This document shows, in pieces, positions 49,451-55,606 of a DNA stretch of 55,606 nt. Both the position numbers and the translations under genes were made by a program. Numbering within the stretch: position 1 is the first letter of the stretch; the number at the start of each line of letters is the position of its first letter. The notes below the pieces were generated by a model. That model did not search any database. It worked only from the letters and a program-made list of their open reading frames with translations, and was not told where the DNA came from. Source of the DNA: a virus; the IMG/VR virus record IMGVR_UViG_3300030106_005674, positions 1 through 55,606 of that record. One strand, 5' to 3'.

Positions 49451-49678
49451 ATGGCCGACATTTTGCGTGAACAAGCGTTCGAAGAAGTCAGTGAAGACAT
49501 CAACACTTCAGTTGGACTTCAGATTGTTTCTGAGCCTGGGTTCCTGAGTCTCTGCTCGCCTGATGGGCAAGTGGTGACGAAGGTTCCCCACTCTACAGAC
49601 CCCATGGATGACATCGACCTCATCCGACAGGTCTGGTTCGCCTCTTCCCGTCTTATGTCTAATAATAGTTGGGATTGA
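49451..49678 (+). CDS. 75-aa last gene of the plus operon
   Basis: The ATG is one base after the previous TAA. The protein has an acidic, helical N-terminus (MADILREQAFEEVSEDINTS), a beta-like central part (GLQIVSEPGFLSLCSPDGQV) and a short helical end. I do not recognise it. It closes the replication operon before the convergent terminator region. Confidence 0.6.
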   Translation: MADILREQAFEEVSEDINTSVGLQIVSEPGFLSLCSPDGQVVTKVPHSTDPMDDIDLIRQVWFASSRLMSNNSWD

Positions 49679-49680
49679 AT

Positions 49681-49899
49681 AACGTCAAGCGAATAAGCGG
49701 ACAGAACCTGTCCGACACGCTCAGAGAGCCGACGTTAAGTAAGAGTACCATTCTGGCGAATGGAACCACAAAATCCTTGGGTAGGTTTTTTTACTTATTA
49801 TTCCCCTGCCCAAGGTGCGGTAGTCACAACGTAAAGACATGCATAGATGTCCTCCTACCTCCCCTAGCCTGTGGGAGCAGAAGTATTGTGGCAACAGGC
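49681..49899 (+). ncRNA. Structured convergent intergenic region
   Basis: Nested helices: AACGTC 49681-49686/GACGTT 49731-49736 enclose AGCG/CGCT (49688-49721) and CGGACAG/CTGTCCG (49698-49714, AAC loop). A hairpin CCATTC/GAATGG follows (49748-49763). TAAGTAA (49736-49742) pairs with TTACTTA (49791-49797), and CCTTGGG (49775-49781) with CCCAAGG (49809-49815); these two interleave, so they would form a pseudoknot. Further on, GACAT/ATGTC (49836-49851) and GCCTGT/ACAGGC (49867-49899). No gene is seen. It may be an RNA 3-prime end, a small RNA or several processing signals. Confidence 0.45.
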
Positions 49900-49900
49900 G

Positions 49901-49939
49901 CCCCGACCTTTGTTTTTGTTGAATGGACAAGGGTTGGGG
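49901..49939. terminator. Bidirectional terminator between convergent operons
   Basis: CCCCGACCTTTG (49901-49912) and CAAGGGTTGGGG (49928-49939) form a 12-pair stem with two wobbles; T-rich CTTTCTTACTT follows on the plus strand. On the minus strand the hairpin lies 5 bases after the stop of the 102-aa gene, so it can end both operons. Confidence 0.7.
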
Positions 49940-49944
49940 CTTTC

Positions 49945-50253
49945 TTACTTGTCGCGATCTAAAATGCGGTCGAGTCGCGACACGATGTCGTTATGGACTT
50001 TGGTGCGTGCGATGAGGAACTCTTTGGACTGACTGTCGTTGTTGTCCCGATACTCTTGAATCACTCGATCGTACCGCTCACGCATCTTTTCTGTTCTATT
50101 GTCGTAGTCTTTACGGATCTCATCTATCTGCTCTTGGAAACCCTCTACGAGCTTGTCCAAGCGCTTCTGCATCGTGATGAACTGGAACACAAGAAAAGCT
50201 GCGAAGATACCGAGATGACCGTCCGCAAGCAGAGAATCGACCAAGGCTTCCAT
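49945..50253 (-). CDS. Holin-like protein with one membrane segment (102 aa)
   Basis: A hydrophobic N-terminal segment (about residues 12-28, HLGIFAAFLVFQFITM) is followed by a long charged coiled coil (QKRLDKLVEGFQEQIDEIRK onward). This single-helix-plus-coiled-coil layout is common in holin-like or BhlA/UviB-type proteins that permeabilise the inner membrane. It is the last gene of the lysis cassette, overlapping the stop of the L,D-transpeptidase-like gene as TAATG. Other membrane proteins in the cassette could be the holin instead. Confidence 0.65.
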   Translation of the reverse strand: MEALVDSLLADGHLGIFAAFLVFQFITMQKRLDKLVEGFQEQIDEIRKDYDNRTEKMRERYDRVIQEYRDNNDSQSKEFLIARTKVHNDIVSRLDRILDRDK

Positions 50254-50828
50254 TAGAACTCCGGTTCTTCAATCAGGGTATACGTGAACCCGTTCCCCCA
50301 CTTCTCCCTCGCTGCATAGCAGATGCTCATGAATTCCTCAAAATCATCTGCATTTGCGAACACTTGGCATCCAGCCGACCAGCGGTCTATTTGCGTTGAT
50401 GCTGACCCCGCCTTGTGAATATTGATGCCGTAGTAGCCCTCAGTAATAGAGTCCACATCACAATCAATGATGTCGTCTTTATTGCTGTCACGATAAGTCT
50501 TGACCGTACCGTTCCTCTGACAGAGCGCGTCATACTTCCCCTGGTGCTTGTCGATCTTCCAGACAGATCGGTATTGCCCAGGGACAAGGATAGCAGTCCC
50601 GTTGACGTTGCTGGGATTCTCAAGCCAGTACTTTCCGGGCTCCGTAGTACATTTCCATGTCCGGGTAATCCAGCCCTGCTCATCCTGGAATACAACACAG
50701 ATGCGGTCGTCGAAGCTATTCGATTTGTGGTCTCGGCTACGAATACCAATGATATTCAGGTTGTAAGTACCGTTTTCAAAGACGGAGTGCCCAAGAGAGG
50801 CCACATAGTCCAGTAGGAGAGGGCGCAT
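50253..50828 (-). CDS. L,D-transpeptidase-like (YkuD-type) lysis enzyme (191 aa)
   Basis: I start at ATG 50828 (MRPLLLDYV); the longer frame upstream is a shadow of the 96-aa gene. The end of the protein has GYYGINIHKAG with H138 and SAGCQVF with S151 and C154, the H...S-x-G-C arrangement of YkuD L,D-transpeptidases. Other segments (TTEPGKYWLENPSNVNGTAI, LVPGQYRSVWKIDKHQGKYD) resemble a family found in tailed phages. It may cut or remodel peptidoglycan as an endolysin. There is no signal peptide, consistent with release by a holin. One base separates it from the upstream gene. Confidence 0.7.
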   Translation of the reverse strand: MRPLLLDYVASLGHSVFENGTYNLNIIGIRSRDHKSNSFDDRICVVFQDEQGWITRTWKCTTEPGKYWLENPSNVNGTAILVPGQYRSVWKIDKHQGKYDALCQRNGTVKTYRDSNKDDIIDCDVDSITEGYYGINIHKAGSASTQIDRWSAGCQVFANADDFEEFMSICYAAREKWGNGFTYTLIEEPEF

Positions 50829-50829
50829 C

Positions 50830-51120
50830 TTAGTTACTGCAGTTGGCGTTGGTGGCCTGACAGATCTGGGCGACGTTGACAGCCTGTTTCTGCTGCATGT
50901 CCAGCATCTTCTGAACAATGTCTTCCATCTTGTCCAGGCGCTGCTCAATGCCTTCAATCTTAACATCGACAACTTCCTGCTTGCCCAAGTTGGACTCGAG
51001 GACAGTTACACGCTTGTCTAGCTCATCAACATCTTGGGCAGACGACTCGAGAGAGGCGAAAGAGATGCCTGCAGCAAAAACGAGAGTAACGCCGGGAACA
51101 ACCAGTTCTTTTCCGTTCAT
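50830..51120 (-). CDS. 96-aa membrane-anchored or secreted coiled-coil protein
   Basis: The N-terminus (ELVVPGVTLVFAAGISFASL, about residues 5-24) is hydrophobic like a signal anchor; residues 28-75 form a heptad coiled coil (DVDELDKRVTVLES...), and the end has two cysteines (QICQATNANCSN). This is the expected design of a spanin subunit or of a holin regulator. It overlaps the preceding gene by 4 bases. The assignment is by topology only. Confidence 0.6.
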   Translation of the reverse strand: MNGKELVVPGVTLVFAAGISFASLESSAQDVDELDKRVTVLESNLGKQEVVDVKIEGIEQRLDKMEDIVQKMLDMQQKQAVNVAQICQATNANCSN

Positions 51121-51563
51121 CTTCCAGCTCCTGAACTGTAATAGTAGGTAGTTCCTAGACCTGCTGTGACAATTCCGACAATGATTATCGTTTCTATCCT
51201 ACCAAGCCAACGTTGTGTTGAGGGTTTTTCAATCCAAGGTTTGGGAGCTGTCTCAATCTCCAAACGTTTTTTGTACCAATCAAGCTCCATTTCTAGGACA
51301 GAGACTTCTAATCGGAATTGTTTTTCCAGCGACTTTCCCCACTCTTCTGTTGCGAGCAAGTCTGCGTAGTCAGAAAGAGGGACAACCAAACCCGAGCAGG
51401 AAGCTATCGACGGAGAGGACGATAACAGAGAAGGAGGGAATGGTTGCCCCTCCCGAATAGGGTATGTTTTTCGGCACTGCCCGTCTACTGGTTTTGGAGC
51501 ATCAGGACGGGCGAGAGGTTCGACAGCGAGAGCAGTGCCCAGCATCGCCATGAAAAAGAGCAC
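51117..51563 (-). CDS. 148-aa envelope protein, signal peptide and C-terminal membrane helix
   Basis: Signal-like start (MLFFMAMLGTALAVEPLARP), a periplasm-like middle with two cysteines, a charged helix (residues about 78-102, SLEKQFRLEVSVLEMELDWY), then a C-terminal hydrophobic segment (IETIIIVGIVTAGLGTTYYY). The order of signal, coiled coil and C-terminal anchor is unusual, and it would place the body in the periplasm tethered to the inner membrane. Together with the neighbouring short membrane proteins it forms the lysis cassette. The exact function is unknown. Confidence 0.6.
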   Translation of the reverse strand: MLFFMAMLGTALAVEPLARPDAPKPVDGQCRKTYPIREGQPFPPSLLSSSPSIASCSGLVVPLSDYADLLATEEWGKSLEKQFRLEVSVLEMELDWYKKRLEIETAPKPWIEKPSTQRWLGRIETIIIVGIVTAGLGTTYYYSSGAGR

Positions 51564-51805
51564 TATCTTTTCCTCGCATTGCCCAGGTCTGCGAGATCAC
51601 CCGCTGGGTCTTCACCCTCTGTAGCCTTTTCTACCTTTCCTACTTCTTCTTCGAAAGTTTGCTGGATATTATCGCGAGAAACATCAGCAGCAGTATTCTT
51701 GGGGGGAGAATTCTGTTCTGGAGCACTCTTCTTTTTTCGAGCAAAAAGCCAAACAAAAGCGCCAGCAAAAAGAGAAGCCAGAAGGGGTAGAATAGTCTCC
51801 GTCAT
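51563..51805 (-). CDS. 80-aa N-terminally anchored protein of the lysis cassette
   Basis: It begins with a membrane helix (MTETILPLLASLFAGAFVWLF) followed by RKKK, so the rest faces the cytoplasm or the periplasm, and a charged, helical tail (about residues 40-80). Such topology fits a holin, pinholin or inner-membrane spanin. Start and stop overlap the neighbours by 1-4 bases. Its small size and location support a lysis role. Confidence 0.6.
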   Translation of the reverse strand: MTETILPLLASLFAGAFVWLFARKKKSAPEQNSPPKNTAADVSRDNIQQTFEEEVGKVEKATEGEDPAGDLADLGNARKR

Positions 51806-52176
51806 GCTGTCACCAGCATTTTCACGATGACATTACCGTCTGGACCCGAAGGAGACGACGTTGCGCTGGTTGTGCTTGCCCAAATGCAGAGTCCTGCAGA
51901 GTATTCGTGTCCCTCTGACCACAGAAGAGTAGATTTGACTCCCCTTGGGATGTTCATCCTAAAATCAGGCACGGTAGTCCCTGCAGTGGCGCTAGAAGCG
52001 TCTGCAATGTTCAAGAAGACAGGAATATCGGAGTTCTCAGTGTTGTCTACTTCTACCAAGTAGAGTTTGCCCGATGTGCTGCCTGTGATGTTGTTCTCCG
52101 ACTGGTTTCCAACACTGACAACGCACACAAGCTCGTCAGCCAGGGAAGAAGGAGTCGTCTTAGTGTACGAAGCCAC
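51802..52176 (-). CDS. 124-aa beta-rich paralogue A
   Basis: First (in map order) of four similar small proteins at 51802-53571. It is beta-rich with the shared pattern: an N-terminal strand, an N/T/S-rich turn (ENNITGSTSGKLYLVEVDNT), a strand with VFLNI, a PDFRMNIPRG segment and a final strand ending in VIVKMLVTA. The PD(F/W)-type position and the AGLCIWAS-like strand recur in the other copies. This looks like a small beta-sandwich, perhaps a virion-decorating or fibre-attached protein. No enzyme motif is seen. Confidence 0.65.
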   Translation of the reverse strand: MASYTKTTPSSLADELVCVVSVGNQSENNITGSTSGKLYLVEVDNTENSDIPVFLNIADASSATAGTTVPDFRMNIPRGVKSTLLWSEGHEYSAGLCIWASTTSATSSPSGPDGNVIVKMLVTA

Positions 52177-52177
52177 C

Positions 52178-52591
52178 TCAATACCCCACTGAGTTTACGT
52201 TGATTCTTTCTGAGGTCTGATGGACTACGAAAGTGACCTTAACAGTGCCATTCTGGTTTACTGCGGGTGCCGTATTGTTGCCCACAGTGGCCAAACGAGT
52301 AGCCCAGAACGATAATCCTGCAGAGAAGTGCCCACATTCTTGAAAAGAGATGGTCTCGACCTCTCCAGAGCCTACGCGAAAGAGCCAGTCGGGCTCATCG
52401 TTGACTGATGCAGTGAGCCCGTCCTTCACTTTTAGGAACACAGCCTGACTTCCCTGACTGTTGTCGACTTTGATCTGCTTTATGGTGCCCGTAGAGCCCG
52501 TAGCGTTTGTGTTCGCAGTCGTGCCTGCTGCACTCTCGTACACGATCCGATAATCAACAGCCTGGGGCCAACTGGTAACACTGAGGGACAT
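52178..52591 (-). CDS. 137-aa beta-rich paralogue B
   Basis: Second copy of the small beta-rich family. It shares the order YESAAGTTANTNATGSTGTI, IKQIKVDNSQGSQAVFLKV, EPDWLFRVGSG and AGLSFWATRL with its neighbours. The C-terminus is extended by about 10 residues (SERINVNSVGY). Likely a homologous virion-associated protein with a different surface. One base separates it from paralogue A, so it is part of the same unit. Confidence 0.65.
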   Translation of the reverse strand: MSLSVTSWPQAVDYRIVYESAAGTTANTNATGSTGTIKQIKVDNSQGSQAVFLKVKDGLTASVNDEPDWLFRVGSGEVETISFQECGHFSAGLSFWATRLATVGNNTAPAVNQNGTVKVTFVVHQTSERINVNSVGY

Positions 52592-52594
52592 TCA

Positions 52595-52786
52595 CTACTT
52601 CTTTGAGATTGCGCTCATGGCCTTTTCAGCAGAGTCGCCAGCGATGTAGGCGAGCCCAAGGTACAACCATTCTTGAGAGTTGAGGCGGTCAAGAAGCAAG
52701 AGGGCGGTGCCCAAAGCGAGAACAGCGAGACGACGCCAAGATACACGCTTTTGAGAGTTGAACATCTTATCGAAAAGGTCTTTCAT
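52595..52786 (-). CDS. 63-aa small membrane protein, holin candidate
   Basis: A short protein with basic N-terminus (MKDLFDKMFNSQKRVSWRRL), a hydrophobic stretch (AVLALGTALLLL, about residues 21-32) and a second mildly hydrophobic segment (EWLYLGLAYIAGDSAEK). It fits a holin-like two-segment protein. It is interposed among the beta-rich paralogues rather than at the lysis cassette, so its job is uncertain. Confidence 0.55.
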   Translation of the reverse strand: MKDLFDKMFNSQKRVSWRRLAVLALGTALLLLDRLNSQEWLYLGLAYIAGDSAEKAMSAISKK

Positions 52787-52795
52787 GGTTCTTCC

Positions 52796-53170
52796 TTAGT
52801 TGGCGACGATTCTAACTGTGATTGTGTCAGCAGGGATGCCCTGAGTTGTTGCGTTGGCCTGCGTCGACGTAATCCAGAAAGTGAGAGCAGTGGCTACAGG
52901 CACACCTGCTCCGATGACGTAGGATACCGTGGCATTTGCTGGGGAGTAGAACTTGAAGTCTGGGTTCGCTGCGTCTGCGTTAGCAACAGAGGCCGTTTCT
53001 GCGATCTTCAAGTAAGCAGCAGAGCTTGAGTTGTTCTTAATCACAATGTTGTACACAGTAGGGGCAGTACCTGTGACGTTGTTCTCAATGCTAATTGAAG
53101 ACGTAACCGTACTGTGAGTGATAAGAAACTGCCCAAGAGGGCTCGCTACAGTTCCAAGAGTTGAGGCCAT
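52796..53170 (-). CDS. 124-aa beta-rich paralogue C
   Basis: Third copy of the family: FLITHSTVTSSISIENNVTG, YNIVIKNNSSSAAYLKIAET, NPDFKFYSPANATV and TALTFWITS follow the pattern of the other copies. Diverged beyond simple recent duplication, but the order of turns and strands is the same. It starts in an open stretch after paralogue D with 8 bases between. Confidence 0.65.
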   Translation of the reverse strand: MASTLGTVASPLGQFLITHSTVTSSISIENNVTGTAPTVYNIVIKNNSSSAAYLKIAETASVANADAANPDFKFYSPANATVSYVIGAGVPVATALTFWITSTQANATTQGIPADTITVRIVAN

Positions 53171-53178
53171 TTCAAATC

Positions 53179-53571
53179 CTACGTGGTAATGATGGTTGCG
53201 AGTACGTTACCGCCAGGGGCACCAGTGTTCGCTGCGGTTCCTGGAGTATCCGTACACCACATACTCAACTTAGTGAATGGGATTCCTTCCGGAATAACAA
53301 GTCGTACAGCACTTGAGGCATTGACGGGAATCTGGAGGTCAGGCTCAGAAGCGTTTGTCGGAGCATCCGAAGAGAACGTCATCTGAAAGTAGATTCGACC
53401 GCCTGACCATGCATTATTGATGTCGATGCTTATGAGAGATCCGGAATCTCCCTGAGTAACGTCAGTAAGGACTGTTGCTGCGTTGTTAGAGTTGCTCCCG
53501 CTAAGGACACTCTCATACACAATCGTATGGGGAACAATGCTGTCGTCAAATTTAGCGATTGATGTGGCCAT
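53179..53571 (-). CDS. 130-aa beta-rich paralogue D
   Basis: Fourth copy: VYESVLSGSNSNNAATV, ISIDINNAWSGGRIYFQMTF, EPDLQIPVNASSAVRLVIPE and LSMWCTDTPG. The pattern includes the EPD motif, the IPEG turn and the final strand. Near-tandem arrangement of A, B, C and D suggests ancient duplication and divergence. A virion surface role is inferred. Confidence 0.65.
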   Translation of the reverse strand: MATSIAKFDDSIVPHTIVYESVLSGSNSNNAATVLTDVTQGDSGSLISIDINNAWSGGRIYFQMTFSSDAPTNASEPDLQIPVNASSAVRLVIPEGIPFTKLSMWCTDTPGTAANTGAPGGNVLATIITT

Positions 53572-53589
53572 GCTGGCTCCTTAAAATGA

Positions 53590-54468
53590 TTAGCCGCTTT
53601 CGCCGCCGCCAGGGATGTATGTTGGGTTGAGACCATCGCGCGCTGCACTGAGCCGATACCAGATCTTCCAGGTAGCTTCAGGGTTCTCACCGTTTGAAAG
53701 ACCTGTAGTTGCAGCATAAGTACTACCAACAAATAGATACAGATTATCGGAGCCTGTGTATTCGTGATCCTGAAGGTTAGGCTGGATAGCATCATCGCCG
53801 TTATTTGTGATTCTGTTGTTGGCATCCAAGCACAAAGAGTAGGTGTGCATGGTGTGTGGGTTGCCGTCCGCATCAGTGCCATCGATCGGCGCTGAGATTA
53901 CGCCATATACTTTCTTACAATCGATCATGTGGTCGTTACTGATCCCGCCTGTACCGCCGATTATGCTTTTCAAACCAGTACCGTCAGCCAGGCTGGGAAA
54001 CTGATGCGTTGCTGCTTGGCCCACCCACTTAATACTACTTGTGGCGTTTGTTATGCCATTCCCGCCAATACCAACCATCACCCCATGGTAGTCGCGTACC
54101 ACCCCGGTGTTACCATTGTTTGCAAGTCTTGCGGTACATTCGATCAAGATTTCCATGCTGAAGAAATCAGCCCACGTAAGTGTTTGACCGTCTGGACCAA
54201 TCAATGGCTTATGCCACCGAACTGACCCCTGATTAGTAGCAGTCCATCTATACGACGAATTGTTCTTGTCCTTGTCCACAGCAAAGCGGAACCCGGATGT
54301 CGACGTAGAAGAAGATACAAGTGTGCTGTTGGGGTCATACACCGTCCATGAACCATCAGATGGGTCGACGCTGACCCACTTACTGATACCCTGCGGAACA
54401 CGCTGCTCAGTGTTGCCCAACGCTTGGTCTCTGGCAATCGGTCCTGGTACTCGTGTACGCTTACTCAT
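53590..54468 (-). CDS. 292-aa fibre/lectin-like protein
   Basis: An all-beta sequence with an N-terminal docking segment (MSKRTRVPGPIARDQALGNT) and repeated aromatic strands (SYRWTATNQGSVRW, MEILIECTAR, MHTYSLCLDANNR, LYLFVGSTYA, ATWKIWYRLS). The style resembles a concanavalin-like or carbohydrate-binding domain, suitable for a tail spike or receptor-binding protein. Six or so cysteines lie in the body. The start overlaps the stop of the 120-aa gene (TAATG), so they are coupled. A host-recognition role is inferred. Confidence 0.65.
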   Translation of the reverse strand: MSKRTRVPGPIARDQALGNTEQRVPQGISKWVSVDPSDGSWTVYDPNSTLVSSSTSTSGFRFAVDKDKNNSSYRWTATNQGSVRWHKPLIGPDGQTLTWADFFSMEILIECTARLANNGNTGVVRDYHGVMVGIGGNGITNATSSIKWVGQAATHQFPSLADGTGLKSIIGGTGGISNDHMIDCKKVYGVISAPIDGTDADGNPHTMHTYSLCLDANNRITNNGDDAIQPNLQDHEYTGSDNLYLFVGSTYAATTGLSNGENPEATWKIWYRLSAARDGLNPTYIPGGGESG

Positions 54469-54830
54469 TAGCTAATATCGATTCGGTTAACAAAACCGTG
54501 GCAAGTAATCTTATTACCGGTTCCTGCGAATGCCTTAACTTCGAGCCCTGCCCTGAGGATAAGTCCTGGCACCACCAAGACCGTTGTCTGTGCCGGGATT
54601 TTCGCAAGAATGTGGTCATCAGGACTGTCGGAACCACCGAACTCGATTGTGAGAAGGATCTGTGATGTATCAATATTTGTGGCGTAGATAAAGATTTCGT
54701 CTATGTCAGCATTGCTGCCACCAGTTGTTGCCGTATGAAGCGTGACCGCAGCGCCTGAGTTCGCTCCAGTTACTTCTACGCCTCGACCGTTCGTAGATCC
54801 GCTGAGGATCTCCTTTGCTATTGTTGGCAT
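54468..54830 (-). CDS. 120-aa beta-rich protein, possible fifth member
   Basis: A small all-beta protein with N-terminal MPTIAKEILSGSTNGRGVEV, a central EIFIYATNIDTSQILLTIEF and a late LRAGLEVKAFAGTGNKITCH. Its strand order resembles the A-D family in part (strand, Gly/Thr turn, strand), but no PD motif is seen, so I treat it as a looser relative. It lies between the fibre-like and lectin-like genes. Confidence 0.6.
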   Translation of the reverse strand: MPTIAKEILSGSTNGRGVEVTGANSGAAVTLHTATTGGSNADIDEIFIYATNIDTSQILLTIEFGGSDSPDDHILAKIPAQTTVLVVPGLILRAGLEVKAFAGTGNKITCHGFVNRIDIS

Positions 54831-54839
54831 GATTAAATC

Positions 54840-55493
54840 CTACGAAAAAACTTGGGTGTGAAGAATAAGGTTTAGGTCGTCGGCTGCAGTGCCGCCACCG
54901 CCTGGTGCCTGCCAAGAGATGTCGGTGCCGTCACTGGTGAGCACTGTGTTTGCGTTTCCTGGTGAGAGCTTAGCCGTTTCGGCACTCGCGTTTCCGTAGA
55001 TAATCTGCCCACGGGCGAGGTCTTCGATCTTGGCTACAGTGACTGCATCGTCAGCAATAGCGTTTGTACCCACAGCATCGAGAACGAAGTCGAGTGTTCC
55101 GTCGCTGTCCTCGTAGCTGACCGTGATTCCGGTCTCGGTGTTAGAGCCTACCATCGCTCCGACAACATCTTGAATCACTTCAGATGAAACCGCTGTAGCT
55201 GTGCCCGATGTAATCTGGATGTCGTTACCGGCATCAGTGGTGAAGTACAACTCGTTTGGAGTAGCTGTCTTTACCCACAATTGTCCATACGCAGCAGTGT
55301 CTCCGTCTGCACTGGCCTGCTCCTTGAGAGTAACTGGACCTTCTACGGTAAGACGGGTTCTTGGAGTGGCTGTACCAACACCCAGCCGGTCGTTGGTCTC
55401 ATCCACCACAACCGTGGTTCCGTCTACTTGGAGATCGGAAAAGACTACTGTCCCTGTGGACGAATTATTGGTGCGTGGTGCTTTAAGGCCCAT
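54840..55493 (-). CDS. Tail fibre-type protein (217 aa)
   Basis: Residues 1-60 follow the pattern of phage fibre proteins (SDLQVDGTTVVVDETNDRLG, then VGTATPRTRLTVEG), with a shaft-like Ala/Thr/Gly/Asp-rich stretch in the middle (LWVKTATPNELYFTTDAGND) and a C-terminal APGGGGTAADDLNLILHTQV. This is a short fibre or a fibre-attachment protein; a coiled-coil-poor, beta-helical shaft is likely. GGAG seven bases upstream of the ATG supports the start. It is preceded by the gene truncated at the right edge. Confidence 0.7.
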   Translation of the reverse strand: MGLKAPRTNNSSTGTVVFSDLQVDGTTVVVDETNDRLGVGTATPRTRLTVEGPVTLKEQASADGDTAAYGQLWVKTATPNELYFTTDAGNDIQITSGTATAVSSEVIQDVVGAMVGSNTETGITVSYEDSDGTLDFVLDAVGTNAIADDAVTVAKIEDLARGQIIYGNASAETAKLSPGNANTVLTSDGTDISWQAPGGGGTAADDLNLILHTQVFS

Positions 55494-55495
55494 GT

Positions 55496-55606
55496 CTACT
55501 CCATACTAAAGATGAGGTCTACTTCTGCATCGTTGTCTACACCGGCATCAAAAGCGGGGACAAGGTACAGCTTGAACGCGCTGTCAGACCACATGGGCAG
55601 ACCCGG
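55496..55606 (-). CDS. Partial gene, C-terminal end, cut at right edge
   Basis: The last 36 residues and stop of a minus-strand gene are visible: PGLPMWSDSAFKLYLVPAFD, then an acidic end (DNDAEVDLIFSME). The start is beyond the right edge. The style is similar to the protein fragment at 1-260, and joining the two would give a single small protein if the window closes into a circle with one or more (1, 4, 7...) extra bases at the junction. As presented, the junction is out of frame. Confidence 0.6.
   Translation of the reverse strand, partial: PGLPMWSDSAFKLYLVPAFDAGVDNDAEVDLIFSME

Noticed and set aside
50829-50972. Longer N-terminus of the L,D-transpeptidase-like protein
   Set aside because: The upstream 48 codons are Arg/Ser/Thr-rich and overlap the 96-aa gene in another frame; ATG 50828 lies one base after that gene's stop.
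1-55606. Lysogeny module, integrase, CRISPR array or insertion sequence
   Set aside because: No integrase or transposase motifs, no regularly spaced repeats with spacers and no terminal inverted repeats were found on either strand.

Overview
The window is almost all of a tailed double-stranded DNA bacteriophage genome of about 50 percent GC. It carries terminase, portal, scaffold, major capsid, adaptor, large internal virion proteins, fibre-like proteins, lysis proteins and a full phage replication set. I see no integrase, repressor-plus-attachment-site arrangement, tRNA, IS element or CRISPR array, so a virulent phage is the simplest reading. There is no tape-measure/sheath set, and an adaptor plus beta-rich tail protein plus very large internal proteins suggests podovirus morphology (inference). 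The host cannot be read from the sequence; sigma70-like promoters, Shine-Dalgarno sites and the lysis genes fit a bacterium, probably Gram-negative and perhaps aquatic.

Layout. From 28541 down to 1 everything is on the minus strand: packaging (303-aa first gene, small coupled genes, large terminase), portal, a run of small coupled genes, scaffold, capsid, adaptor, a protein ending in a C2H2 zinc finger, three mid-size virion proteins, and two internal-type proteins of 734 and 2535 aa. The minus-strand block at 55606 down to 49945 looks like its continuation: fibre protein, a family of small beta-rich proteins, then a lysis cassette. A gene is cut at each end of the window; both pieces may belong to one gene if the genome is circular or permuted, although the two ends are not in frame as given.

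The plus strand runs from 29240 to 49678. It starts in a GC-rich divergent region with three small early genes, each followed by a strong hairpin. Next is a self-contained operon (30916-36129) with a MoxR-like AAA+ ATPase, an HExxH metallopeptidase-VWA protein and partners, closed by two classical terminators. The replication operon follows: primase-polymerase/helicase, SNF2-like helicase, PD-(D/E)XK nuclease, HNH protein, Sak4-like RecA ATPase, SSB-like protein, a uracil-DNA-glycosylase/family A DNA polymerase fusion, an HTH protein and a RecF/SMC-like ATPase. The two strands converge on a terminator at 49901-49939.

Most striking is the non-coding DNA. Between the SSB-like gene and the polymerase (44587-44806) the plus strand can fold into two consecutive textbook H-type pseudoknots of the same architecture, followed by two perfect 10-bp helices: a strong candidate for an undescribed structured phage RNA. 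Other intergenic regions carry alternative helices, a possible SD-sequestering leader, iteron-like repeats and a repeated set of motifs shared by the two regions that precede the MoxR/VWA and replication operons, which may be phage promoters or operators.
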